From DATEJJ01 sp039649115 (lineage in GTDB: Bacteria; Actinomycetota; Actinomycetes; Mycobacteriales; Micromonosporaceae), in the NCBI GenBank assembly GCA_039649115.1, contig JBBWZQ010000304.1, positions 1-36,178 on the forward strand: a DNA stretch of 36,178 nt, read 5' to 3'. Positions 1 to 7,233 of this stretch are shown piece after piece. Position 1 is the stretch's first letter; each line of letters opens with the position of its first letter. A model generated the notes under the pieces. The model saw only the letters and a program-made list of their open reading frames with translations. It did no database searches and was not told the DNA's origin. Position numbers and translations under genes: made by a program.

Positions 1-1076
1 AGCGGGGACACTGTGGACAGTCGCGACAGGGTGCGCCCGGCGAGCACCGCCACGGCCGGCGCGATGGGCAGCAGGTACTGGTATCCCTTGACGGGCCAGA
101 GGGTGAAGAAGGCCAGCGGTACCGCGATCCAGCAGACCAGCAGCCGCTCCCGCCAGGTCCGCTCGCGGTAGAGCCAGACCAGGCCGGCCAGGGCGGCGAC
201 CACGACCGCGGGCCCGAGCGCGGACGGCAGGGTCTGGAAGTAGAAGGCCAGCCCGTGGTTGCCGCGCCGGAAGGCCTGCCACAGCAGGTAGTTCCGCCCG
301 GTGGAGGCGCGGCCGGACAGCGACAGCACCAGCGGGAACGGCGCCGCGACCAGCAGCAGGGCGGCCAGCGCGAGCAGCAGGTGGGTCAGCCGCACCCGGA
401 TGGTCGGGGTGAGCGCGAAGAACGCGTACAGGCCGCCGATCAGCACCACGCTGGTCTCCTTGGCCAGCACGGTCACCCCCATCGTGGCGCCGGCGGCCAG
501 CAGCCAGCGCAGCGCGGCCGACTCGGCGTAGCGGACCACGCAGTAGAGCACCACGGTGGCGCACAGCGCCATCAGGCCGTCCAGCAGCACCTGCCGGCTG
601 ACCACCACGTGGTACGGCATGACGGCCAGTACCGCGGCGGCCAGCAGGCCGGCGGTGCGCCCGTACACGCGGCTGCCCAGCAGGTAGGTGACGAGCACGG
701 TGAGCACGCCGATGACGGCCGGTACCGCGCGGGCCGCCCACTCGGTCGGCGGATGGCCGTGCCCGGCCAGCGCGAGCAGCATCTGGAACAGCAGCGGATG
801 CGCGCGGAAGACCGGGAACATCGCGCGCAGCGACTGGTCTCCGGCGATCGACGCGGCGGTGCCGGCGTACACCGCCTCGTCGCTGTTGAAGCCGATCCGG
901 GTGAGCTGCCAGAACCTCAGGAAGGCGGCCACGCCTCCGATCGCGGCGAGCGGAGCGACCCGGACGAGCGTCCACCGCGCGTACCGGCGCAGCCGTACCG
1001 GCCAGCGTGCCGCCGCCGGCAGGGCCGCCCCGTCCAGCACCGTGGCGCTGATCTGGGCGGCGTCCGGTGTGCTCAC
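1..1076 (-). CDS. GT39/ArnT-like membrane glycosyltransferase (3' end outside window)
   Basis: The frame reads from a GTG at 1076 to the window edge without a stop, giving 358 visible codons. After a short soluble N-terminus there is a first membrane segment (about residues 41-55), then the acidic loop motif FNSDEAVYAG, with D66-E67 in the position of the metal/lipid-phosphate-binding Asp-Glu pair of PMT/ArnT-type (GT-C) transferases. A run of hydrophobic helices follows. Such enzymes move a sugar from a polyprenyl-phosphate donor to an acceptor outside the membrane. The start overlaps the stop of the upstream GT2-GtrA gene by 4 bp (GTGA), so the two are probably co-translated: the upstream enzyme may make the polyprenyl-phosphate sugar that this one uses (inference). 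The C-terminus is not visible, so the exact subfamily is open. Confidence 0.85.
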   Translation of the reverse strand, partial: MSTPDAAQISATVLDGAALPAAARWPVRLRRYARWTLVRVAPLAAIGGVAAFLRFWQLTRIGFNSDEAVYAGTAASIAGDQSLRAMFPVFRAHPLLFQMLLALAGHGHPPTEWAARAVPAVIGVLTVLVTYLLGSRVYGRTAGLLAAAVLAVMPYHVVVSRQVLLDGLMALCATVVLYCVVRYAESAALRWLLAAGATMGVTVLAKETSVVLIGGLYAFFALTPTIRVRLTHLLLALAALLLVAAPFPLVLSLSGRASTGRNYLLWQAFRRGNHGLAFYFQTLPSALGPAVVVAALAGLVWLYRERTWRERLLVCWIAVPLAFFTLWPVKGYQYLLPIAPAVAVLAGRTLSRLSTVSP

Positions 1077-3577
1077 GCCGCCTCCGGCGCCCGCTGGCCG
1101 GTCCAGCCGGGCCAGGCGTGCAGGGCGTTGCCGTCGCGCTGGAGCGGCACCGGGACCGACGCGGGTCGATTGTGGATCAGGTGGGGGATCTCGTCCGCCC
1201 AGCCGTAGGTGTCCGAGGCGATCACGCGGGTGCGGACGTGGGCGAGGAACCCGGCGAGGATGTCCCGTTCCCGGTCGCGCAGTTCGCGGTAGCCCAGCCC
1301 GTTGATGGTGATGGCGGGGGCGAGGTACTTGAACGGGGGGAAGCCGTACGCGTCGTCGGTGTTGACGATCATGCGGTGCAGGGTGGCGCCGGGGTCCAGG
1401 TCGTGGATGCGGGGGGTGCCGCGCTCGATGATGAACAGTTCCTGGACCTGGGTGCTGCGGCCCAGCCGGCACGGCACGAGGCGGTCCACTGTGTACTTGG
1501 GCGGTGGGACCAGGATCTGGGTGATCGCGTTGATGCCCATGATGGGCAGGTTGAACCGGCTGAGGGTCAGGGCCAGGGAGCGGCCGCCCTTGGAGTGCAG
1601 CCGGCTCTGGAACCGCAGCCGCCGCCATTCCTTCGGGGTCAGGTCCTGCGCCTGTACCGCGCGCAGGGTGTGCGCGCTGATGGTCAGCGGCTTCGGGAAG
1701 CAGGTGGCGGTGCCCTGCTCGTCGACCACGGTCATGTCGTCGGACAGGAACACGCCGCCGTGGTCGCGCAGCAGCCGCAGCACCGTCGCGGTCTTGCCGG
1801 TGTCGGTCAGCGCGGAGAGCATCACCCCGACGCCGTCGAGGCTCACGCACGCGGAGTGCAGCAGCATCCGGCCGCGGGAGACCATCACGAAGCGCAGCAG
1901 GGCCTCGATCACGTTGGTGTACACCACGTGCGGGGAGCGGGCCAGCAGCGGTCCGACCAGGATGCTGATGGGCTCGCCGAGTTCCACGCGGAAGTTGGCG
2001 CCGAGCCGGCCGAGGTGTTCCTCATAGCGCAGGGTGGCCACGTTGGCGTACTCGGTCATCGCCGCGCGCCGCCGCGGGAGCCGGGGTCCCACGTCGCCGA
2101 CGCGCACCGCGATGTCCACGTCCGCGTCCGCCACCCACTGGGCCCGGAAGAATTCCAGCTCGGGCAGCAGGATCTGCGACCCGATCGTCACCACGCCCGC
2201 CACGTCGTACCGGTACCGCAGGTGGCTGTACCGCTTGCGGGTGGCCGGCAGCGGCGGGTCGCCGGCCGCCACGTCCACCAGCAGCCGCACCGGGTCCCGC
2301 TTGACCTCCCAGGCGGAGCCGTAGATCACCCGGTCGCTGACCAGGAACCGCACCAGGAACAGGGCGACCAGGGTGATGCCGTTCGCGACCAGGATGTGCG
2401 TGCCCGTCCACAGCAGGGCCTGGAAGACCGGCAGCCGCGCCAGCAGCAGCGCGTTGTTCATCAGGGCGAACCGGCCCGCTCGACCCAGCCGGGTCCCGTT
2501 GCCCCGGCCCCGGTAGACCAGGCCCTCGACGAGCAGGAAGTTCCAGGTGGTCGACGCCTGGGTGGCCAGCGCCGCGCCGAGCAGGTGGTTGAGCCCGAGC
2601 CGGTCGTAGCACAGCCACAGCGCCCCGGTGTTGACCACCACCCCGGACAGCCCGACCAGACCGAACAACACCATCCGCACCAGTTGCCGCACGCGCTCGC
2701 CCCGGGTGGCGGGCCGCCGGCGGACCTGCCCCACCAACCGCTGCCGGCGCAACCGGGCCAGGTGCCGCAGGTAGCGCAGCCCTTCGCGCAGCGACGCCTT
2801 GGACCGGCCCGCGTGCCGCGGCGCCATCTCGTACGTCATCTCCGCCACCCGCACGGACGGGTGGCGCACCAGGATCTCCAGCAACACCTTGAAGCCCACG
2901 GGATTGAGCCGGCCCGGGTCGACGGCCGCGGCCCGGAACGCGAACAACCCGCTCATCGGGTCGGTGACCGTGGCCAGCCGCCGGGGGAACAGCGCCTTCG
3001 CCAGGCGGGTCGCGGTGGACGACGTCGCGGTCCGCACCCCACTGCCCAACCCGGTCCCGGAACCCGCACCGGCGTACCGGGTGCCCACCACCACATCCAC
3101 GTCATGCCGCATCGCGGTGCGCACCAAGCCGGCCGCCGCCTCCGGCGGATGCTGCAGATCCGCGTCCATCACCAGCACCCACTCGCCCCGCGCCAACCGC
3201 GCGCCGGCAACCACGGCACCCGACAACCCGCCCCGCCGCTGACCGACCTCCCGGTGCAGCAACCGCACCGGCACCGGACAGGTCGCCGCGTGCACCGCCA
3301 GCACCGCCGCCGTGTCGTCGTCACTGTCGTCGACCACCAGCACCTCGGCGCCGATCGGCAGGACCGCGGTGCCCAGCCGGGAAAGCAGCGGTGCCACGTT
3401 CGCCGTCTCATTGCGCGTCGGAACGATCACGGTCAGCCTCGGCGCGCGGTCCACACGGACGTCGTTCAGGTCGACAGCCATGCCCGAATCGGTGGACGAC
3501 CGGGCGGTCTCACCGGATGCGAGCAAGGCGCGAGGTTCCCGGTGATTGGTCTCGGTTTTCGTGGCGACATCGGTCAA
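1073..3577 (-). CDS. Fusion: GT2 polyprenyl-phosphate glycosyltransferase + GtrA + HprK-like P-loop domain
   Basis: The predicted protein is 834 aa. Residues ~48-285 are a DPM1-like GT2 domain, with VIVPTRNE at 50-57, VVDDSDDD at 81-88 and the metal-binding VMDADLQHP at 136-144. Residues ~298-425 form a four-helix GtrA-type membrane domain. Residues ~430-834 resemble HPr kinase/phosphorylase-like ATPases: a P-loop with TDTGKT at 591-596 and an FLSDD stretch at 610-614. The frame stays open upstream to an ATG at 3766, but that extension looks non-coding. I chose TTG at 3577 because GGAGG lies 5 nt before it. The GT2-GtrA part should make a polyprenyl-phosphate sugar and move it across the membrane. 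The kinase-like part has no obvious job and may phosphorylate a sugar or protein, or only sense nucleotide (inference). The gene overlaps the downstream GT39 gene by 4 bp. Confidence 0.85.
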   Translation of the reverse strand: MTDVATKTETNHREPRALLASGETARSSTDSGMAVDLNDVRVDRAPRLTVIVPTRNETANVAPLLSRLGTAVLPIGAEVLVVDDSDDDTAAVLAVHAATCPVPVRLLHREVGQRRGGLSGAVVAGARLARGEWVLVMDADLQHPPEAAAGLVRTAMRHDVDVVVGTRYAGAGSGTGLGSGVRTATSSTATRLAKALFPRRLATVTDPMSGLFAFRAAAVDPGRLNPVGFKVLLEILVRHPSVRVAEMTYEMAPRHAGRSKASLREGLRYLRHLARLRRQRLVGQVRRRPATRGERVRQLVRMVLFGLVGLSGVVVNTGALWLCYDRLGLNHLLGAALATQASTTWNFLLVEGLVYRGRGNGTRLGRAGRFALMNNALLLARLPVFQALLWTGTHILVANGITLVALFLVRFLVSDRVIYGSAWEVKRDPVRLLVDVAAGDPPLPATRKRYSHLRYRYDVAGVVTIGSQILLPELEFFRAQWVADADVDIAVRVGDVGPRLPRRRAAMTEYANVATLRYEEHLGRLGANFRVELGEPISILVGPLLARSPHVVYTNVIEALLRFVMVSRGRMLLHSACVSLDGVGVMLSALTDTGKTATVLRLLRDHGGVFLSDDMTVVDEQGTATCFPKPLTISAHTLRAVQAQDLTPKEWRRLRFQSRLHSKGGRSLALTLSRFNLPIMGINAITQILVPPPKYTVDRLVPCRLGRSTQVQELFIIERGTPRIHDLDPGATLHRMIVNTDDAYGFPPFKYLAPAITINGLGYRELRDRERDILAGFLAHVRTRVIASDTYGWADEIPHLIHNRPASVPVPLQRDGNALHAWPGWTGQRAPEAA

Positions 3578-3967
3578 GGCATCCTCCGGAATGAGACACA
3601 CGCCCGTCCGGGGCAGCAATCCGAACGGTAAGGGGTACAAGTGAAAGGGATACGCAAGAAAGGGAAATCTCGGCAATTTCTCATCGACCATCGACCATGG
3701 CGACGATATCGCAACTCGCGCCGTGCCCCGGTTGCGGAAACCGCACGACCATCCCACCGGCTGCATCTACAGCCTGAAGCTGCAGGCGAGATGCGGTCGC
3801 AGCGACACTCCTCTCCTCGATGAATTCTTTTTGGGGATCCGTGGATTTGACGGGTACGACCTAACCTCGTACGAATCCTAAATGGAGGCAACTCATCTGT
3901 CCACCAGCCGACAGCCAGGCAAACAGGAAGTAAACTCACAACTTCTTACGAGTAAATTGCCTCGTCA

Positions 3968-4075
3968 TTAACCAACTCGACAAATACGGTCAAGGTCTCC
4001 TCGACTTTGTGTTTCCGAACCGTTTCCGGAACCGGCGGTCAATCGTGAACTCCCAGGTCGGACCGATGAATTCAT
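3968..4075 (-). CDS. Possible 35-aa small ORF with strong ribosome-binding site
   Basis: In the AT-rich island a minus-strand ATG at 4075 is preceded by GGAGG with 6 nt spacing and opens a 35-codon frame ending at 3968. The peptide is rich in Ser, Gly and Arg (MNSSVRPGSSRLT at the start) and has a single Cys near the end. There is no recognisable domain or signal peptide. The ribosome-binding site is the only positive evidence, and codon usage does not resemble that of the neighbouring genes. It could be a small regulatory or leader peptide for the GT2 operon downstream, or chance. Confidence 0.2.
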   Translation of the reverse strand: MNSSVRPGSSRLTAGSGNGSETQSRGDLDRICRVG

Positions 4076-4240
4076 CGAACTCCTCCACTCGGCACGAAAT
4101 TGTCCGTTCGGGGGAGTCACCCACACGGTCGATCCGCCACCGAACAGGGGACGGCGTGCATCGTTCGGGCGAACGTGGGTAACCCGATGCGGTACGAGCG
4201 CAGCCGCCGTGGCGACCGCCGTCGTCGTGGTGAGCCGGGC

Positions 4241-4265
4241 GCATGGCAGTCGCCGCATCGGGTAT
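4241..4265 (+). promoter_or_regulatory. Possible SigB-type promoter (GCAT-N15-GGGTAT)
   Basis: GCAT at 4241-4244 and GGGTAT at 4260-4265 are separated by 15 nt, matching the actinobacterial stress-sigma pattern GNNT-N14-16-GGGTA(C/T). Transcription would start about 15 nt upstream of the GTG at 4288. The -35 half is weak, so this rests mostly on the -10. Confidence 0.3.
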
Positions 4266-4287
4266 GGCCGCCGGTGGAGGGGGTGCA

Positions 4288-4710
4288 GTGGACGCGGGAC
4301 GCAACCAACGGCGGGCGGGCGATCCGCCGGCCGAAGACATCGCGGTACCCGACGAGGACCTGGTCGCGGAGACGCTGGAGGCGGTGGCCGCGGCGATCGC
4401 GGCGGTGCTGCCGGACGGCGAGGACGCACCCCGGCATCCTCGCCGTGAGATACCCGGAACACCACCTGAGACCGGGACCGGCCAGCCGGGAGTGGTGACG
4501 GCCGGCGACGGGACCACGCCGGTACCCCGCGGGCCGCAGGTGCCCGGGCCGCCGTCCGGCGAGCCGGCGCAACAGCCGCCGCCCGACCCCGGCTACGCGC
4601 TGGGCAGCGACGTGCCGATCGGGATCGGCGAGGATTCACCGATGAACGAGGGCAGCGAGGACACCGCCGCACCGCGGATCGACCCCACCGAACACCGCCT
4701 GGGCGACTGA
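4288..4710 (+). CDS. Small acidic, Pro/Gly-rich protein of unknown function
   Basis: The product is 140 aa with no recognised domain. An N-terminal segment (about residues 15-45) is acidic and could form an Ala-rich amphipathic helix. The remainder is Pro-, Gly-, Glu- and Asp-rich and probably disordered, and no signal peptide or membrane segment is visible. I chose GTG at 4288 because GGAGG at 4276-4280 lies 7 nt upstream. Its stop is 4 bp from the end of the convergent phosphoribosyltransferase/esterase remnant. The surrounding genes (DUF2267, helicase) suggest a stress-response setting, but the function is unknown. Confidence 0.6.
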   Translation: MDAGRNQRRAGDPPAEDIAVPDEDLVAETLEAVAAAIAAVLPDGEDAPRHPRREIPGTPPETGTGQPGVVTAGDGTTPVPRGPQVPGPPSGEPAQQPPPDPGYALGSDVPIGIGEDSPMNEGSEDTAAPRIDPTEHRLGD

Positions 4711-4714
4711 GTCC

Positions 4715-5403
4715 TCACACCCCGAACGGGTACGTCTCGGCGAGTTCCCCCGCCTCCCAGCGCTGGGTGCGCTCCAGCGGTTCGAGGGCCCGGGTCTCGT
4801 CCACATGGATCAGTACGTCGAACTGGTCGGCCGGACGCGCGTCTTCCACGCTGTCGGGCAGCGCCGGCCGGACCCGCTTGCGCTGCGCCGGGCCGCCCCA
4901 CTCGTCGGCGGCGGTGACGGTTCCGGTGTATGTGCTGAAGCCCACCAGCCGGCAGTCGTCGCCTGGATCGCGGCGCGCATGCTCGCTCCCGGGGCCAGGC
5001 CGTCGTCGACCAGGATGACCGTCCGGCCGGTCACCTGAGGCTCCGGCCGGCCTTCCCGGTAGGCCTGCTCCCGCCGCGCGAGCTCGCGACCCTCGCGTGC
5101 CGCCGCCTCCTGGATGACCTCCGGCCGGATGTGCAGCCCCCGGACGACGTCCTCGTTCACCACGACGACACCGCCGCTGGCGATGGCGCCCATGGCCAGT
5201 TCCTCGCGATCCGGCACGCCCAGCTTGCGCACCAGGAACACATCCAGCGGCGCGCCCAGCGCGTCGGCCACCTCGTACGCCACCGGAACGCCGCCGCGCG
5301 GCAGACCTGACACGACCACGTCCGGCCGGTTCCGGTAGTGCCGCAGCCGCGCGGCCAACACCCGCCCGGCGTCCCGCCGGTCAGCGAACAAGCGCTCGGC
5401 CAT
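4715..5403 (-). pseudogene. Decayed phosphoribosyltransferase-erythromycin esterase fusion
   Basis: From ATG 5403 the frame encodes about 147 good residues of a type I phosphoribosyltransferase: GLPRGGVPVAYEVA near 33-46, and the PRPP-binding VILVDDGLAPGAS at 129-141. Near 4965 this frame loses all family resemblance and drifts to a stop at 4810. The +1-shifted frame from about 4980 to 4715 is clearly the C-terminus of an erythromycin-esterase family protein, with GDDCRLVGFSTYTGTVTAA, then DQFDVLIHVDETRALEPL, and the terminal ETYPFGV. Actinobacteria carry full-length proteins of this order (PRTase then esterase, roughly 650-700 aa). Here the esterase N-terminal and central parts are missing, and a further ~60 residues between SVED and ADQFD are also gone. 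I read this as two deletions plus a frameshift. A 197-aa truncated PRTase could still be made, but it lacks the strands after the PRPP loop. Confidence 0.75.
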
Positions 5404-5444
5404 GGTTCCCCCGGTTGGCGTTTCCGCGTACTGTCGCGCCGCGA

Positions 5445-6452
5445 CTACCCGGACCCGGTCCCGCCGAAACGACGGCGGCGCGAGGGAGTGTCCATGCCGG
5501 CACCGGCTTCGTCGACGGCGGCGTCCACCCGGTGGGCCAGCTCGACGTCCATTGTGGTCACTGCGCCGGCATTGGTGGTACGGACGGTCAGCGTGGCCGA
5601 CCCGGCGCCGTCGCGGGCGATGCGCGGCCCGCGGCCGAGTTCGCGCTTGAGATCCGCCAGCCGCCCGAGCACCCGCTCCAGGTTCTCCGCCGGCAGCGCG
5701 ATCGTCCGCACGAGTGCGCGGCGGTCCCCCGACCACAGCGGCAGCCCGGCCAGGGCGGCGCGCAGCTCGTCCTCGGTCAGCGGCGGCGTTCCCCCGTCGA
5801 CACCCACGACGCCGCCACCGACCGGCAACGGCGCCAGCAACTCGCCGACGTAGCCCGGCAGGTCCACCGAGGCGACCAGTCCCGGGTCCTGGTCGCGCAT
5901 GGTGCACAGGACCGCCTGCGCCTGGTACCGGGCCTCGTCGGGAGCGCGATGCACGATCGTGGCGACCTGGTCGAGGAAGTCGCCCAGGCCGTCCGGCCGG
6001 TACGGCACCCGGACCGCGTAGTCGTCCCGCAGTTCGGTGGGCACCCCGCGCAGGAAGCGGTCACGTTGCCCGGCCTCCAGCGCCCGCGCCAGTACCGTGA
6101 CCGTCGCCTCGCACGCCAGCCGCGCCCGGTCGAAGTCGAGGTCCGTCAGCTCGCCCACCGCGCTGACGAAGTCCCGGTAGCGGATGCGCCCGTCCGTCGT
6201 GGCCGGCTGCGGACGGTGCCGGGGCCATTGCGCCTCAGGTCCCGGTGGCTGGCCCACATCGGGATCGCGGGGCATCGGCTTGCGGGTACCCGCCGGCGGC
6301 GGCCCCTCGCGGTGCGCGTGCTCCTCGTGTTCGCGTTGCTTGGAGGCGCCCAGCGTCACCCCGGCCCCGCTCGGCGCCTGGCCATCCTCCCGTGCCTGCC
6401 TGGCCCGCGCCCGGCGCCGCTGGTTGTCGCCTTCCTTCTGCTTGCCGCTCAT
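5445..6452 (-). CDS. DUF2267 protein with C-terminal pterin-dehydratase-like domain
   Basis: The 335-aa protein starts at the ATG at 6452; MSGKQKEGDNQRRRARARQA is a start typical of this family, and the few codons upstream are not. Residues 1-60 are very basic and charged. Residues ~88-210 are a DUF2267 helical domain. Residues ~225-318 resemble pterin-4a-carbinolamine dehydratase (LTEDELRAALAGLPLW, then a His in ELAHRVD), although the usual HH motif of active enzymes is not seen, so catalysis is doubtful. The C-terminus is Arg/Gly-rich. It is divergent from a second DUF2267 gene at 6645. DUF2267 proteins often occur beside stress and dormancy genes; their biochemical role is unknown. Confidence 0.8.
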   Translation of the reverse strand: MSGKQKEGDNQRRRARARQAREDGQAPSGAGVTLGASKQREHEEHAHREGPPPAGTRKPMPRDPDVGQPPGPEAQWPRHRPQPATTDGRIRYRDFVSAVGELTDLDFDRARLACEATVTVLARALEAGQRDRFLRGVPTELRDDYAVRVPYRPDGLGDFLDQVATIVHRAPDEARYQAQAVLCTMRDQDPGLVASVDLPGYVGELLAPLPVGGGVVGVDGGTPPLTEDELRAALAGLPLWSGDRRALVRTIALPAENLERVLGRLADLKRELGRGPRIARDGAGSATLTVRTTNAGAVTTMDVELAHRVDAAVDEAGAGMDTPSRRRRFGGTGSG

Positions 6453-6582
6453 GCCGACCCGCGCCACCTGACCGGCTCGACCGGTGCCCACACGGCCATC
6501 TTCATCATGCCGCCATGCTGCGGCGGACCGGGATGAACACCCGTCACCCGGCCGGGACGATTGGGCGGTCCCGCCGTGGCGT

Positions 6583-6607
6583 GTTTCGCCGTGCGGGCCC
6601 CGGGTAG
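6583..6607 (+). promoter_or_regulatory. Putative SigB-type stress promoter (GTTT-N15-GGGTAG)
   Basis: GTTT at 6583-6586 and GGGTAG at 6602-6607 are separated by 15 nt, a good fit to the actinobacterial SigB/SigF class. The predicted start near 6614 leaves a ~30-nt leader with an AAGAGGAG ribosome site before the DUF2267 gene at 6645. Confidence 0.45.
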
Positions 6608-6644
6608 CGACGGCGGGATGTGCGGACCGTCAAGAGGAGCCGAC

Positions 6645-7031
6645 ATGAAGTACGCACAGTTCATCGAGCGGGTCGCCGGACAGGCACAGGTCACGCTCGG
6701 GCAGGCGGAGGCGCTGACCACGGCGACGCTGCAGACGCTCGCCGAGCGCATCTCGGGCGGTGAGGCGAGGGACCTCGCCGCGCAACTGCCCAAGGAACTG
6801 CAGGGGCCGCTCGACAAGAAGCGGGAACCGGCAGAGGCGTTCGACGTCAACGAGTTCATCCGGCGGGTCAGCACGCGCGCGGGTACCGACCTGGACACCG
6901 CCGGCCGCGGGACCCGCTCGGTGTTCCAGACGCTCAACGCGGCGGTCACCACCGGCGAGTTCGAGGATGTGCTGTCGCAGTTGCCCAAGCAGTTCCGGGA
7001 GCTGATACCGGCGGTTGCCCGCCAGGGGTGA
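6645..7031 (+). CDS. DUF2267 family protein
   Basis: The 128-aa, all-helical protein consists of one DUF2267 domain built from two similar halves, each ending in a PKEL/PKQFRELI-type segment (LAAQLPKELQG near 42-52 and LSQLPKQFRELI near 110-121). ATG 6645 is preceded by AAGAGGAG at 6632-6639. The longer frame upstream of it is not family-like. A SigB-like promoter precedes the gene and a strong hairpin follows it, so it is probably a single-gene stress transcript. The molecular function is not known for the family. Confidence 0.85.
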   Translation: MKYAQFIERVAGQAQVTLGQAEALTTATLQTLAERISGGEARDLAAQLPKELQGPLDKKREPAEAFDVNEFIRRVSTRAGTDLDTAGRGTRSVFQTLNAAVTTGEFEDVLSQLPKQFRELIPAVARQG

Positions 7032-7047
7032 CCGCTGGCCGCAGCCG

Positions 7048-7087
7048 CCCGGCCCGCGCCAGACGGGGTGTGTTGGCGTGGGCCGGG
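7048..7087 (+). terminator. 14-bp stem hairpin after DUF2267 gene
   Basis: The arm CCCGGCCCGCGCCA (7048-7061) pairs with TGGCGTGGGCCGGG (7074-7087), with one G-U wobble and a 12-nt loop. There is no U-tract, as is common for actinobacterial terminators. It sits 16 nt after the stop at 7031 and upstream of the helicase leader. Confidence 0.5.
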
Positions 7088-7233
7088 TCTGCGCCCGGCG
7101 GGTGGGGTGCGCCGGGTACACTGTGATCCGCGGGCTCGCTCAGTTCTGCCTCGGGCCACGTTCGACGTCGACCACCACGCGCCGCGGCCAGGTCCGCGCC
7201 GGGCAGGACGGCCCTTCCACGTTCGGAGACTTC

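Larger units (their letters stand above)
3578..4287. other. AT-rich gene-poor island (~700 bp)
   Basis: Composition falls visibly below the rest of the window, with many A/T runs between about 3600 and 4130. No frame here shows the usual high GC at third codon positions, so no long gene is called. Short frames do occur. The best is the 35-codon frame at 3968-4075 on the minus strand; a 29-codon plus-strand frame starts at 3882. The island must also hold the promoter of the minus-strand glycosyltransferase operon, but no clean -35/-10 pair was found. Possible readings are an Lsr2-type silencing target, a horizontally acquired scar, or a long leader. Confidence 0.55.

Noticed and set aside
1067..3631. 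Long plus-strand open frame (854 codons) opposite the GT2 fusion gene
   Set aside because: It is the antisense shadow of a high-GC gene: rich in Arg, Gln, Pro and His, with no domain, and the minus strand has clear motifs.
3577..3766. 63-residue N-terminal extension of the GT2 fusion from ATG 3766
   Set aside because: The added sequence has no domain or signal character, lies in the AT-rich island, and the TTG at 3577 has a near-ideal GGAGG site.
4810..4962. In-frame tail of the truncated phosphoribosyltransferase as a real domain
   Set aside because: The tail is Ser/Pro/Arg-rich with no family similarity, while the shifted frame gives a clear esterase C-terminus.
7114..7119. GGGTAC as a SigB -10 for the helicase gene
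   Set aside because: No GNNT element lies 14-16 nt upstream.
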